From Pedobacter sp. Leaf176 (lineage in GTDB: Bacteria > Bacteroidota > Bacteroidia > Sphingobacteriales > Sphingobacteriaceae), in the NCBI RefSeq assembly GCF_001424305.1, contig NZ_LMPD01000002.1, positions 437,975-501,974 on the forward strand: a DNA stretch of 64,000 nucleotides. The letters are read 5' to 3'. The notes below the pieces were generated by a model. It saw only the letters and a list, made by a program, of their open reading frames with translations. It searched no databases and had not been told where the DNA came from. Numbering within the stretch: position 1 is the first letter of the stretch; the number at the start of each line of letters is the position of its first letter. This document shows, one piece after another, positions 50,315 through 60,011 of the stretch. The position numbers and the translations under genes are program-made.

Positions 50315-51478
50315 TTAACTACCTTTATTCTCCTTAATTAGCCTTACCACATTGCCCCCAAGAATTTTCTTAATATCATTTTCCGAATAACCGTTTTTTA
50401 TAAGTTCGGCTGTAATTTTTGGATAATCGGCTACACTATTCATGCCCAATGGAAAAGATTCCGCACCATCAAAATCGGCACCCAAACCTACGCGGTCAAC
50501 TCCAATTAATTTCACAACATAGTTGATGTGTTTAACTAACAAAGAAATGGGCGGACGAGTTGCATCAGCATCTGCCTGGTGGTTTGAAAGTAAAGTATCA
50601 ATGGCATTACTTCTTCCGTATTTGGCAGATAGCGATTTCAACTCTTCATCATATTTATTGAAAAAAGCTTTCTGTTTCCTATTGAAAGTAGAATCTAAAA
50701 ATCCGCTGTAGAAATTAATGCAAACAACACCCTTATTTTTTCCAACGGCTTTAATTTGTTTATCATTTAAATTTCGCGGAACAGGATTCAAACGGTAGGC
50801 ACAACTGTGAGAGACAATAATTGGTTTTGAGCTTACCCTAATTGCATCGTAAAAGGTTTTTTCGCCCACATGAGACAGGTCAACCATCACACCAAGCTTG
50901 TTTAACCGCTTAACAACTTGTTTTCCGAAAGTAGTTAAACCAGCCTGTTCCGGCTTCACTTTCCCTGAACTTTCATCTGCAGCAGAACTAGACCAGGATG
51001 TACTGTTATTCCAGGTAAGTGTAAGATAAGCCATGCCCCGTTTTGCCAAACTATCGATGTGGTCTAAACGATTTTCTATCATATGGCCGCCCTCGACACC
51101 TATCATGGCAGCCAATTTTTGCTGCCTGACTGCTTTTTCTAAATCCGAAGCGGTTTTTATCAGCATTATCTTTTCGGGGTATCTCTTAATCAAACTATAA
51201 AGCGAGTCTATTTCCCTGCTAGCAACAGCATAGCCACCAGTTTCATCACACCAAATGGAGAAAAACTGGACATCTAAACCGCCTTGCCTGGCCCGAACCA
51301 AATCGAAATTTCCTTTGGATTGAAGTTTACCAATATCAATTCCTGATTTAATCTGATTGAAAAGAATATCTCCATGCGTATCGATAACAATAGCATCCTG
51401 ATGAATTTTATATGCATCCTGAGCAAATAACTTTATATGCCAAAGCACAACTATGGCTAGAACTGGAAATAACTTCAT
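50315..51478 (-). CDS. M19-family dipeptidase (renal dipeptidase-like)
   Basis: A 387-residue exported metallo-dipeptidase. Signal peptide F-P-V-L-A-I-V-V-L-W-H-I-K-L-F-A-Q. Zinc ligands are in V-I-D-T-H-G-D (H-x-D) near residue 33, E-G-G-H near 125, H-S-C-A-Y-R near 222 and G-L-G-A-D-F-D-G near 332; all family positions are filled. Members hydrolyse a range of dipeptides, including D-residue ones. It is 22 bp after the acyl-CoA carboxylase gene in the same direction, so they share a transcript, though the functions seem unrelated. Confidence 0.9.
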   Translation of the reverse strand: MKLFPVLAIVVLWHIKLFAQDAYKIHQDAIVIDTHGDILFNQIKSGIDIGKLQSKGNFDLVRARQGGLDVQFFSIWCDETGGYAVASREIDSLYSLIKRYPEKIMLIKTASDLEKAVRQQKLAAMIGVEGGHMIENRLDHIDSLAKRGMAYLTLTWNNSTSWSSSAADESSGKVKPEQAGLTTFGKQVVKRLNKLGVMVDLSHVGEKTFYDAIRVSSKPIIVSHSCAYRLNPVPRNLNDKQIKAVGKNKGVVCINFYSGFLDSTFNRKQKAFFNKYDEELKSLSAKYGRSNAIDTLLSNHQADADATRPPISLLVKHINYVVKLIGVDRVGLGADFDGAESFPLGMNSVADYPKITAELIKNGYSENDIKKILGGNVVRLIKENKGS

Positions 51479-51500
51479 TCTTTTATATAAGATTCAATTT

Positions 51501-53129
51501 CTAAGTCTGAATCACACCAACATTAAATTTTTTAGTAATCGGCGATTGATTCGCCGCTTCGATACCCATGGAAATTACTTTCCTGGTTTCCAATGGATCA
51601 ATAATACCATCAACCCAAAGTCTCGACGCCGCATAATATGGTGTCGTTTGACTATCGTATCTATCTGTAATTTCCTTTAAAAGTAGAGCTTCTTTGTCGG
51701 GTGTAATGACTTCGCCTTTCGCTTTTAAGGATACTTCCTGGATTTGCAACAGGGTTTTTGCTGCCTGTGCACCACCCATTACAGCAATTTTTGCCGTTGG
51801 CCATGCATAAATCAATCGTGGGTCGTACGCTTTGCCGCACATAGCATAATTACCGGCACCGTAAGAATTCCCAATTACAATCGTAAACTTTGGAACCACT
51901 GAATTTGCAACCGCATTAACCATCTTGGCACCATCTTTTATAATTCCACCGTGCTCCGATCGACTTCCAACCATAAAGCCTGTAACGTCCTGTAAGAAAA
52001 CCAATGGGATTTTTTTCTGGTTACAATTCATTATAAAACGGCTGGCTTTATCTGCACTATCAGAATAAATTACGCCACCGAACTGCATCTCTCCTTTTTT
52101 CGATTTCACAACCTTACGCTGATTGGCTATGACGCCAACTGCCCAGCCATCAATCCTGCCTAAACCGCAAACTATACTCTGTCCGTAACCTTGCTTATAT
52201 TCTTCGAACTCAGAATTGTCGACCAATCGATTAATAACATCCATTATTTCATATTGCTTGTCCCTGTTTTCAGGCACAATGCCATATAATTCTTGTTCGT
52301 TTTCTTTAGGTCTTACAGGTTTAATTCTATCAAAACCCGCATTTTGAGGGGCGCCAAGCATACTCATTATATTACGGATGCTGTCCAGGCAGGTCTCATC
52401 GTTAGGATGTTTGTAATCCGTTACGCCAGAAATTTCACAGTGTGTGGTAGCACCACCCAAAGTTTCGTTATCAACCTCCTCTCCTATAGCCGATTTCACC
52501 AGATACGACCCGGCTAAAAACACAGATCCTGTTTTATCAACAATCATTGCCTCATCACTCATTATCGGCAAATAAGCACCGCCAGCAACACATGCACCCA
52601 TGATTGCTGAAATTTGTACGATTCCATCCGCAGACATGATTGCATTATTCCTAAACATTCTACCGAAATGTTCTTTATCGGGAAAAATTTCATCTTGCAT
52701 TGGCAAATAAACACCTGCACTATCCACCAAATAAATTACGGGTAATCTGTTTTCCATAGCGATTTCCTGTGCCCGGAGATTTTTCTTAGCCGTCATAGGG
52801 AACCAGGCACCAGCTTTTACAGTTGCATCGTTCGCAATAATCATACATTGCCTGCCGTTTATGTAACCAATGCCACAAACTACGCCTGCGGATGGGCAGC
52901 CGCCTTGCTCGGCATACATACCATCAGCTGTAAAAGCACCAACTTCCAAAAATTCAGAATTTTTATCTATCAGGTACGCTATGCGTTCTCGAGCAAGAAG
53001 CTTGCCCTTAGCTTTTTGTTTAGCGGCATTTTTCTCACCTCCGCCCTGGTAAATTTTTTTGAGTTTGGTTTTCAGCTCGTATAACAGCTGCTTATTTACA
53101 TCCTCATTTCTATTGAACTCAATATTCAT
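51501..53129 (-). CDS. Acyl-CoA carboxylase beta subunit (carboxyltransferase)
   Basis: A 542-residue carboxyltransferase of the propionyl-/methylcrotonyl-CoA carboxylase family. Two crotonase-like halves are visible: the first has G-V-V-C-G-I-G-Y-I-N-G-R-Q-C, D-S-A-G-V-Y-L-P-M-Q and G-A-C-V-A-G-G-A-Y-L; the second has G-G-V-I-Y-S-D-S-A-D-K-A and V-I-G-N-S-Y-G-A-G-N-Y-A-M-C-G. The G-G-A-T-T-H-C-x-x-S-G-V-T-D region and the full length suggest methylcrotonyl-CoA carboxylase or a related leucine-pathway enzyme, but propionyl-CoA cannot be excluded. No biotin-carrying alpha subunit is adjacent. The dipeptidase gene follows in the same transcript. Confidence 0.87.
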   Translation of the reverse strand: MNIEFNRNEDVNKQLLYELKTKLKKIYQGGGEKNAAKQKAKGKLLARERIAYLIDKNSEFLEVGAFTADGMYAEQGGCPSAGVVCGIGYINGRQCMIIANDATVKAGAWFPMTAKKNLRAQEIAMENRLPVIYLVDSAGVYLPMQDEIFPDKEHFGRMFRNNAIMSADGIVQISAIMGACVAGGAYLPIMSDEAMIVDKTGSVFLAGSYLVKSAIGEEVDNETLGGATTHCEISGVTDYKHPNDETCLDSIRNIMSMLGAPQNAGFDRIKPVRPKENEQELYGIVPENRDKQYEIMDVINRLVDNSEFEEYKQGYGQSIVCGLGRIDGWAVGVIANQRKVVKSKKGEMQFGGVIYSDSADKASRFIMNCNQKKIPLVFLQDVTGFMVGSRSEHGGIIKDGAKMVNAVANSVVPKFTIVIGNSYGAGNYAMCGKAYDPRLIYAWPTAKIAVMGGAQAAKTLLQIQEVSLKAKGEVITPDKEALLLKEITDRYDSQTTPYYAASRLWVDGIIDPLETRKVISMGIEAANQSPITKKFNVGVIQT

Positions 53130-53197
53130 GAAGGCAATTTAAATTTAATTTCAGAATAATGGAGAAGACTGAAATGGTTTCTGGTCTAGTGCTACAT

Positions 53198-53523
53198 TTA
53201 ACCGCAAAGAACGCAAAGGAAAAAATCGCAAAGGCCTCAAAAAATATAATCACAGAGCGCACGGATAAAAAATCACAGAGGAAATAGAGAATATTAGCTT
53301 AACTTTATATAACTCCGTAACCTATTGTGCTAAATTTTTAGAAAATCTAGCGCCCAGCTTTCTGTTCTTGGCGAAAAACTTTTCGCCCTTTGCGGTTAAA
53401 CAAAAGGTGTCTGTTTAATATATTTATCTCTATGAAAACCCCATGACCTCTATGGTAAATCTTCAAAATTTACCCACCAACTTTGTATGCTTTGCGAAAA
53501 ACTTTGTGCTCTTTGCGGTTAAA
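53198..53523. repeat. Intergenic repeat bounded by TTAACCGCAAAG and CTTTGCGGTTAA
   Basis: The gap 53130-53569 has no gene. It begins with TTAACCGCAAAGAACGCAAA at about 53198 and contains two right-hand ends, CTTTGCGGTTAA, finishing at 53398 and 53523. Each right end is preceded by a similar GCGAAAAACTTT unit, so the end looks tandemly duplicated. A part with CACAGAG units lies near 53251-53281. The same type of element is at 26371-26507. Non-coding, function unknown. Confidence 0.65.
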
Positions 53524-53569
53524 CAAAAAGATATCCCTTTAAAATAATATTTTCGAATAAATCTTAATA

Positions 53570-54013
53570 ATGGAATTAACTGTAAATATCCCGGCTTTAC
53601 TTTTCCCTGCCATCAGTTTAATCATGTTGGCTTATACCAATCGCTTCCTGGCATTGGCCGCCTTAGTTAGGAGTTTAAAAGCAAAATATGAAGAAGGTGA
53701 AAAGAATATTGGCTTGCAGAATCAAATTAAAAATCTGCGTTACCGCTTAAGGCTTATCAAAAACATGCAGGCTTTCGGCGTTTTAAGCTTTTGTCTTTGC
53801 CTGTTCTGCATGTTTTTTATTTATTTAGAATGGAATATTGTCGCCGAAATCCTTTTTGCACTGAGTTTAATATGCTTTATGATCTCGCTGATTATCTCAT
53901 TAGTTGAAATTCAAATTAGTACCAAAGCCCTTGAGTTGGAACTGAGTACCCTGGAAGATTTGGAAGATGAAACGCTAAGTGGATTTATCAAAAAGAAATT
54001 CAAAAAAGATTGA
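53570..54013 (+). CDS. DUF2721 family membrane protein
   Basis: A 147-residue protein of the DUF2721 family. The first hydrophobic segment (I-P-A-L-L-F-P-A-I-S-L-I-M-L-A-Y-T-N-R-F) is family-typical, followed by a charged helix with R-Y-R-L-R-L-I, then two membrane helices (F-G-V-L-S-F-C-L-C-L-F-C-M-F-F and A-L-S-L-I-C-F-M-I-S-L-I-I-S-L) and an acidic, probably coiled C-terminus (L-E-L-E-L-S-T-L-E-D-L-E-D-E). Function unknown. It stands alone and is convergent with the MaoC gene. Confidence 0.78.
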   Translation: MELTVNIPALLFPAISLIMLAYTNRFLALAALVRSLKAKYEEGEKNIGLQNQIKNLRYRLRLIKNMQAFGVLSFCLCLFCMFFIYLEWNIVAEILFALSLICFMISLIISLVEIQISTKALELELSTLEDLEDETLSGFIKKKFKKD

Positions 54014-54035
54014 AAATTCCATCTTGCTAATCTAT

Positions 54036-54500
54036 TTAAACTGATGTAAAGTGGTATAAGAAAACAACTTCGCCAGTAAATGCTGGTTTCTTTTGGTCTT
54101 CAATTTCCATTTCAATACCCATATGAACTTTGGTTACACCACGTAAATTCACAATGGAAGCTAGTTTTGCTTTCAATCTTATTTTGCTGTTTACAGTTAC
54201 GGGCTGCGCAAATCTCAAACTTTCAATACCATAATTGATTTCCATTTTCAAATTTTGGATATCGACAATCTCTTTCCATAAATAAGGAATTAAAGACAGT
54301 GTTAAATAGCCATGGGCAATTGTAGAACCAAATGGGCCCTCGTGTTTGGCCTTTTCCTCATCTGTATGAATCCATTGATAATCTAAGGTTGCATCAGCAA
54401 ATTTATTGATTTGCTCTTGCGTAATGGTGTGCCAAGACGAGACACCAAGCTCCTTACCTAAATGTTGTTCAAATTCTGCGTGAGAAGAAATAATTTGCAT
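54036..54500 (-). CDS. MaoC-family (R)-specific enoyl-CoA hydratase/dehydratase
   Basis: A 154-residue hot-dog fold protein. The catalytic/hydratase-2 motif is F-A-D-A-T-L-D-Y-Q-W-I-H near residue 30-41 with conserved Asp and His, followed by G-P-F-G-S-T-I-A-H-G-Y-L-T-L-S near 53-67, both family hallmarks. Members hydrate (R)-enoyl-CoA in fatty acid or branched-chain metabolism. The acyl-CoA carboxylase beta gene nearby might share a pathway, but the genes are not in one operon. Confidence 0.87.
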   Translation of the reverse strand: MQIISSHAEFEQHLGKELGVSSWHTITQEQINKFADATLDYQWIHTDEEKAKHEGPFGSTIAHGYLTLSLIPYLWKEIVDIQNLKMEINYGIESLRFAQPVTVNSKIRLKAKLASIVNLRGVTKVHMGIEMEIEDQKKPAFTGEVVFLYHFTSV

Positions 54501-54559
54501 TTTTATGAAAGTTATATTGCTAATTTTTTTATTGATTTATTCGCCTATGAAGACTAAAG

Positions 54560-55153
54560 CTATGTTAAATTTCTTTCTTTAAACCAAACTTCATCCGGCA
54601 CGGCCGAAAAGTTATCCATTTTATCAATTAAACTCGCTGCGTCTCCCTCATTGAAAACCAAATCGCGATTGGCCGGTTTTAAGAATTTACTTTGAACCAT
54701 CATTTCCATTTGAGCGAATAACGGGTCGTAAAAACCGTTTATATTTAAAACGCCAATTGGCTTATTGTGCAAACCTAATTGTAACCAGGTGAGCACTTCA
54801 AAAAACTCTTCTAATGTACCAAAACCACCAGGCAGGATCACAAACCCATCGCTTAAATCGGCCATCTTTTGCTTACGTTGGTGCATGTTTTCGGTAACAA
54901 TCATTTCGGTAACACCTTTATGACCTACCTCCTTATCCAGTAAAAACTGGGGGATAACGCCGGTTACCGAACCGCCTAGTTCCAGAACATCATTGGCTAA
55001 AACACCCATAACACCAACACTGCCACCACCATAAACCAACTTAATCTTATGATCTACTAGTGTTTCTGCAAGTTGTTTTATCGCCTTGCGTAACTGTATG
55101 TCGCCATTAAAATTGGATCCGCAATACACGCAAACTGCTTTAAGCTTATTCAT
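54560..55153 (-). CDS. LOG family protein (TIGR00730; cytokinin-type nucleoside 5'-monophosphate phosphoribohydrolase)
   Basis: A 197-residue Rossmann-fold protein. It shows V-C-V-Y-C-G-S-N at the N-terminus, L-V-Y-G-G-G-S-V-G-V-M-G near residue 40, the P-G-G-F-G-T-L-E-E-F signature near residue 105, and the conserved M-x-x-R region (Q-R-K-Q-K-M) before it. Enzymes of the family cleave nucleoside monophosphates to base and ribose 5-phosphate; the bacterial role is broader than cytokinin. Alone in its transcript. Confidence 0.9.
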   Translation of the reverse strand: MNKLKAVCVYCGSNFNGDIQLRKAIKQLAETLVDHKIKLVYGGGSVGVMGVLANDVLELGGSVTGVIPQFLLDKEVGHKGVTEMIVTENMHQRKQKMADLSDGFVILPGGFGTLEEFFEVLTWLQLGLHNKPIGVLNINGFYDPLFAQMEMMVQSKFLKPANRDLVFNEGDAASLIDKMDNFSAVPDEVWFKERNLT

Positions 55154-55349
55154 TTGTTGTAAAATTTACCGAAGTTAAGATTTTATCAGCTTCCCTTAAT
55201 CTTTATTCTGAAAATAGCGTTTAAAGTTTACTTTATACAGGTCTGAAAAAGATTGCTGTATGAGGTTGTTCTCCCCTGCTTTAAGACTTAAATTGAAAGT
55301 ATCGCAGACTACCGTGTCTGAAAAGTGTGAAACCCTGATTTCCAAAAAC

Positions 55350-55380
55350 AAAAGACGCCGGATAAATCCGACGCTTTTTT
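55350..55380 (-). terminator. Terminator of the TonB-dependent receptor gene
   Basis: On the - strand GCGTCGGAT pairs with ATCCGGCGTC (one wobble and one bulge) around a short loop, followed by TTTT and further T. It lies about 30 bp after the stop at 55411. Confidence 0.7.
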
Positions 55381-55410
55381 AACCAAATATAAAAGAGAAA
55401 AAAGATAGTA

Positions 55411-57990
55411 TCAGAACGAAAATCTTAAAGTTGCACCGTAGGTTCTTGGGTCGCCCAATACCCCCGCATATAAACCAGAATTTCCTGCGGCAGCCTGCAA
55501 CTGCTCGTAGTAATTCTTGTTTCCAATGTTTCTGCTCCAAATAAAGGCGGAGAACTTTTCAGATCTGAATCCTAATCTTGCATTAAGTAGCGAGTAACCA
55601 GCGACATTCAAAACAGCCGATGGTGTTGCATTTGAAGAATAGTCTGAGCGGTAACTTACGTCGCCGGCTATAAAATATCTGCCCGGTTTTGTAGCTAAAC
55701 TACCCGAAGTGCTTAACTCTGCGCCACCTGAGACATTCCATTTTGAAATACCGGGTAATCTACCTCCTGACGCATCTTTAAAAGCAACCTGAGTAGCAAC
55801 ACCATTAATTAATTCCGTGTGACCGGTTTCTTCCAAAGGCAAAGGTGCATTTGTAAATTTTACATATTTGCCGTCCAAATAGGATAACGCAGCATTTAAA
55901 CTCAAAAATCTTTCCAACTGATAAGTTCCATCAATCTCCAAACCTTTAACATTAACTTGTTCTGCATTTGCTAAGTAACCTCGGTTCACACCCAGTTGTG
56001 GCGATTGAACGTTGGTTTGATAATCATCAATATCTGTATTGAAAGCGGTAATATTTAAAATTGCACCTTTGAAGGGCTTGGTTTTTACACCTAATTCATA
56101 ATGTTCTACATATTCAGGTTTGACAACCGCAACCGATAAATCTGCAGTACCTGTTGAAGTTGTTGGCAAACCGCCAACATTTACCCCAACAGGTTTATAG
56201 GCTGTGGAGAAAGTTGCATAAGCATTTAATCTGGTAGACGGGCGATAGGAAACGGTAAGGTTTCCTGAAAGGTTATTATTGTTGGTGCTCGTATTAAATT
56301 GTTGATCGCTGTAAACTGCGGCCTTTAATGCAAGTAAGGCTGCATCTGTAGTTTGCAAGCCACCGTAGGTATTTCGGTTATAGTCAACACCCTTTTTATC
56401 ATAAGTATAGCGTAAACCAGGTAAAATGTGAAGGTTATTGACCACTTCCCAATCCACCTGACCGAAAACTGCCGCACTCAGCGATTTGATTGTAGAGTTC
56501 GTTTTAACTCCAAAACCATCTAATAAACCTGGTGTTGAATATAAAGCCTGACTGCCTGTTGCGCTCGTTTGTACAAAACGCCACTGGTCCTTACCTACTT
56601 CTTCGGTTTGGTCTAAACCTTTTAAGTTTTGGCCCAGGGCGAAAACACCAATTACGCCGCTTATTTTTTCAGTGATATTACCTGCGTACCTTATTTCTTG
56701 CGAATATTGGTCGTGGCGAGAGTTGCCTTGCGATTTTGTTAATGCTGCCAACTCTGAAAAATCCCTGTCATTGGTTGGGTCCCAATTCCAGAATCTCCAT
56801 GCCGTTGTTGAGGTTAATGTTCCATTACCGATTTTATAATCTACATTTACCGAAATACCACCAATAGATTGATTATGTCTCCACGGCGTATTGGTATTGA
56901 TTTCTCTCGCAAAGGGGTCAATTTTTGGTTGCTGATAGCCCAAAGCGGAAAGAATGGTTGCATATTGGCGGAACGCACTTCTTTCTGTTTGGGTTACACC
57001 GGCAATAACCAATGGATAACCTGCCGGATGTTGAACGCTCACATCACCGCTTAATAAAATCTGCAATCTATCTGATGGTGTATAGTATAATTGCCCTTTG
57101 AAACCAAGATTATTTTGCCCGCTGTATTTGCGCTCTTCTCTGGTATTCCAAATAGTTCCATCGCGTTGCGTTCCTGATAAAGAAATTTTTGCTGCAAGAT
57201 TTTTGGATAAGCCACCAGAAACAGATGCTTTTGCCTGAAGAAAATTATAATTTCCAACGCTCATTTCTACTTTTGCAGTTGGTGTTTGCGTGGGCTTGGT
57301 GGTTGTTATGTTAAACGCACCTGCAGTTGTATTCTTGCCAAACAAAGTTCCTTGCGGACCGCGAATAACTTCTATACGTTCGATATCCAGGAAATCAGTA
57401 GAAGTTGCCGCAGGGCGGGCATGGTAAACGCCATCTACATAAAAACCAACTCCAGAATCAATACCATCATTAGTTAAACCAAAGGTTGAGCCCAATCCAC
57501 GGATATTCAGCGTCGTATTTCTGGCGTTTGAAGCGAATAACTGTACGGAAGGAACCAATTCTTTTAAACGGTTAACGTTGAAAGCGCCGGCATTTTCAGC
57601 TGCCTGTCCGCCAATAACCGTGATTGGAATAGGTACATCCTGTAAAACTTCTGAGCGTCTTCTTGAAGTTACCACGATTTCATCGAGTTGTGTATCTTCC
57701 ACCAAAGTGAGTTCGATTGGCACATCCTGTATTTTAAGAATCTGAAAATCCTGGGGTTTGTAGCCGACATAACTGATACGGATGTAAAATGGAGGTTGTT
57801 GTTTTGCATCGATGGTGAAAACACCGCTGGAATCTGTCCTAGTTACAATGTTAGTTCCTCTCACAGTAATCGTTGCACCGGGAATTTTAGCATTGTTTGC
57901 ACCTTTCACAGAACCCCGTACCGTATTTTGAGCGAATAAAGCACCTGATGAAAGTATTAAAAAAAATAAAATAAGTAATTTTTTTTTCAT
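55411..57990 (-). CDS. TonB-dependent receptor
   Basis: An 859-residue outer-membrane receptor. The signal peptide ends L-F-A-Q; residues 22-105 form a CarboxypepD_reg-like domain (V-R-G-S-V-K-G-A-N-N-A-K-I-P-G-A). A plug follows with T-L-N-I-R-G-L-G-S-T-F-G-L near 160 and I-E-V-I-R-G-P-Q-G-T-L-F-G near 205, and the barrel ends G-A-T-L-R-F-S-F with a terminal aromatic residue. It resembles the siderophore/FecA-like class rather than SusC because the size is under 900 and no SusD gene follows. Likely cargo: iron complexes or another small compound; not shown. Confidence 0.9.
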   Translation of the reverse strand: MKKKLLILFFLILSSGALFAQNTVRGSVKGANNAKIPGATITVRGTNIVTRTDSSGVFTIDAKQQPPFYIRISYVGYKPQDFQILKIQDVPIELTLVEDTQLDEIVVTSRRRSEVLQDVPIPITVIGGQAAENAGAFNVNRLKELVPSVQLFASNARNTTLNIRGLGSTFGLTNDGIDSGVGFYVDGVYHARPAATSTDFLDIERIEVIRGPQGTLFGKNTTAGAFNITTTKPTQTPTAKVEMSVGNYNFLQAKASVSGGLSKNLAAKISLSGTQRDGTIWNTREERKYSGQNNLGFKGQLYYTPSDRLQILLSGDVSVQHPAGYPLVIAGVTQTERSAFRQYATILSALGYQQPKIDPFAREINTNTPWRHNQSIGGISVNVDYKIGNGTLTSTTAWRFWNWDPTNDRDFSELAALTKSQGNSRHDQYSQEIRYAGNITEKISGVIGVFALGQNLKGLDQTEEVGKDQWRFVQTSATGSQALYSTPGLLDGFGVKTNSTIKSLSAAVFGQVDWEVVNNLHILPGLRYTYDKKGVDYNRNTYGGLQTTDAALLALKAAVYSDQQFNTSTNNNNLSGNLTVSYRPSTRLNAYATFSTAYKPVGVNVGGLPTTSTGTADLSVAVVKPEYVEHYELGVKTKPFKGAILNITAFNTDIDDYQTNVQSPQLGVNRGYLANAEQVNVKGLEIDGTYQLERFLSLNAALSYLDGKYVKFTNAPLPLEETGHTELINGVATQVAFKDASGGRLPGISKWNVSGGAELSTSGSLATKPGRYFIAGDVSYRSDYSSNATPSAVLNVAGYSLLNARLGFRSEKFSAFIWSRNIGNKNYYEQLQAAAGNSGLYAGVLGDPRTYGATLRFSF

Positions 57991-58306
57991 GATTTTATTA
58001 ATGTGTTTGGGTTAGATAATTGTTTATATACCAATTTCGATTTGCTTCGCGTTGATGCGAGAATAAGAACACAAAGCATGATTTTCCATTCATATTGGCA
58101 AGTATATTTAATTAAATATATAAATCCTATAGATTTAGTAGACAAATATATTAAAAAAAAGGATTTGCCAAATTTTATTTTGTACAAAATGCGTATTGTC
58201 TTACGAGACAGAATTAAATTGGAACAGTAAATGATTGTTAATCTGCCTAATTAGCGTAATCTGTGAGAGGATTTTAATCTAATAATCTTAAAGCAAAAAG
58301 GTCAAA
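57991..58306. other. AT-rich intergenic region upstream of the TonB-dependent receptor gene
   Basis: Holds the promoter region of the receptor gene (58000-58150) and little else. Short shadow frames here have no domain. No clear Fur-box-like palindrome was seen. Confidence 0.4.
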
Positions 58307-58334
58307 TAAAAAGTCGTAGCGGGACGCTACGACT
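58307..58334 (-). terminator. Terminator of guaB
   Basis: AGTCGTAGCG (58312-58321) and CGCTACGACT (58325-58334) form a perfect 10-bp stem with a 3-nt loop; on the - strand a short T run (TTTTTA) follows. A second hairpin CGGAAAG...CTTTCCG (58346-58366) lies between it and the guaB stop. Confidence 0.75.
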
Positions 58335-58381
58335 AGTATATAGAACGGAAAGCTTTATTCTTTCCGCTTTTAACTTTTTAC

Positions 58382-59851
58382 TTACCTTGTATAATTAGGT
58401 GCCTCCTTAGTAATTGTAATATCATGTGGGTGACTCTCACGCATGCCAGCCGCAGTAATTTGTACAAATTGAGCTTCTTGTAAAGCTTCTATATTTGCAG
58501 CGCCGCAATAACCCATACTAGCTCGTAAACCGCCAATGTATTGATACATGACTTCAGCCAAAGTACCTTTAAAAGGTACCCGACCAACAATCCCCTCCGG
58601 AACTAATTTTTTGATGTCATCTTCCACATCCTGGAAATAGCGATCTTTGGAACCCTGTTCCATTGCTTCGATAGAACCCATACCGCGATACGATTTAAAC
58701 TTACGGCCTTCATAGATTATGGTTTCACCTGGCGATTCTTCTACTCCAGCAAATAATGAACCTGCCATTACGGTACTTGCTCCCGATGCAATTGCCTTTG
58801 CGATATCGCCGGTATGTTTAATACCACCATCAGCAATAACGGGAACTCCTGTACCTTTTAATGCTTTAGCGCATTCGTAAACAGCATATAATTGGGGAAC
58901 ACCAACACCGGCAATAATTCTGGTGGTACAAATTGAACCGGGACCGATACCGACTTTAACAGCATCAGCACCCGCATCCGCTAAAAATTTAGCTGCTGCA
59001 CCTGTTGCAATGTTGCCAACGATGACCTGTAATTCAGGATATTTCGATTTAACCTCTTTTAATTTATCAACCACTCCTTTAGAATGTCCGTGGGCAGTGT
59101 CTATTGTAATTACATCAACTCCTGCATGCACTAAGGCATCAACACGCAATAAAGTATCGGCAGTTACCCCTACCGCAGCTCCTACGCGCAAACGACCACG
59201 TTCATCTTTACATGCAGCCGGATAATTTTTTACTTTAGAGATATCTTTGAAAGTAATTAATCCAATTAAATAACCATCTTTAGAAACAACTGGCAATTTT
59301 TCAATTTTATGATTCTGAAGAATTTCCTCTGCTTGTATCAAGTTTGTTCCCTCGGGCGCAGTAATTAGATTTTCGCTGGTCATAACCTCGGCAATTGGTC
59401 TTGACATGTTCTTCTGGAAACGTAAATCCCGGTTTGTAATAATGCCAACTAATTTATTATCGCTACTCACAACCGGAATACCACCAATTTTGTGTTCCTT
59501 CATTATTTTGAAAGCATCGGCAACTACTGCAGTTTCCAACAACGTAACCGGATCTTGAATCATCCCACTTTCAGAACGCTTAACTTTGCGAACTTCCTCA
59601 GCTTGTCTGTCGATGGTCATGTTTTTATGTAACATACCAATACCGCCGTTTTGGGCAATAGCAATTGCAAGTTCAGCTTCGGTAACAGTATCCATTGCCG
59701 CAGAAATCAACGGAACGTTAAGCTTAATTTTTTTAGTTAAGAAAGTGGCTGTATTTACGTCACGAGGCAGAATTTCGGAATATGCGGGTACTAAAAGCAC
59801 GTCGTCATACGTCAAACCTGTTGCGATAAATTTTGTGGAGTCGAGTTGCAT
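58382..59851 (-). CDS. guaB: IMP dehydrogenase
   Basis: A 489-residue enzyme that oxidises IMP to XMP, the committed step of GMP synthesis. The N-terminal part begins [10 protein letters not shown], two CBS domains occupy about residues 95-205, and the catalytic loop is G-P-G-S-I-C-T-T-R with the active-site Cys near residue 305. D-G-G-I-K-H-T-G-D near 340 and Y-R-G-M-G-S near 385 bind the phosphate and flap. A -7-like TATCTTTG lies at 59884-59891 on the - strand. Monocistronic. Confidence 0.96.
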   Translation of the reverse strand: MQLDSTKFIATGLTYDDVLLVPAYSEILPRDVNTATFLTKKIKLNVPLISAAMDTVTEAELAIAIAQNGGIGMLHKNMTIDRQAEEVRKVKRSESGMIQDPVTLLETAVVADAFKIMKEHKIGGIPVVSSDNKLVGIITNRDLRFQKNMSRPIAEVMTSENLITAPEGTNLIQAEEILQNHKIEKLPVVSKDGYLIGLITFKDISKVKNYPAACKDERGRLRVGAAVGVTADTLLRVDALVHAGVDVITIDTAHGHSKGVVDKLKEVKSKYPELQVIVGNIATGAAAKFLADAGADAVKVGIGPGSICTTRIIAGVGVPQLYAVYECAKALKGTGVPVIADGGIKHTGDIAKAIASGASTVMAGSLFAGVEESPGETIIYEGRKFKSYRGMGSIEAMEQGSKDRYFQDVEDDIKKLVPEGIVGRVPFKGTLAEVMYQYIGGLRASMGYCGAANIEALQEAQFVQITAAGMRESHPHDITITKEAPNYTR

Positions 59852-59957
59852 AGCAAATAAATTACGATTTATTATTTGCCAGGCAAAGATACAAAAAAAC
59901 CAGGAAAATAAAAGTCTAATGCCAAAAATGCATAAATATTGAGCTTTGCTGACAAAT

Positions 59958-59989
59958 GAAAAAAGGGCAAAATTTAATTTTTGCCCCCT
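59958..59989 (-). terminator. Terminator of the M16 peptidase operon
   Basis: GGGCAAAA (59965-59972) pairs with TTTTGCCC (59979-59986); on the - strand the stem is followed by TTTTTT. It lies 23 bp past the stop at 60012. Confidence 0.75.
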
Positions 59990-60011
59990 CTCATTTTAAC
60001 GAAGAACTGTC

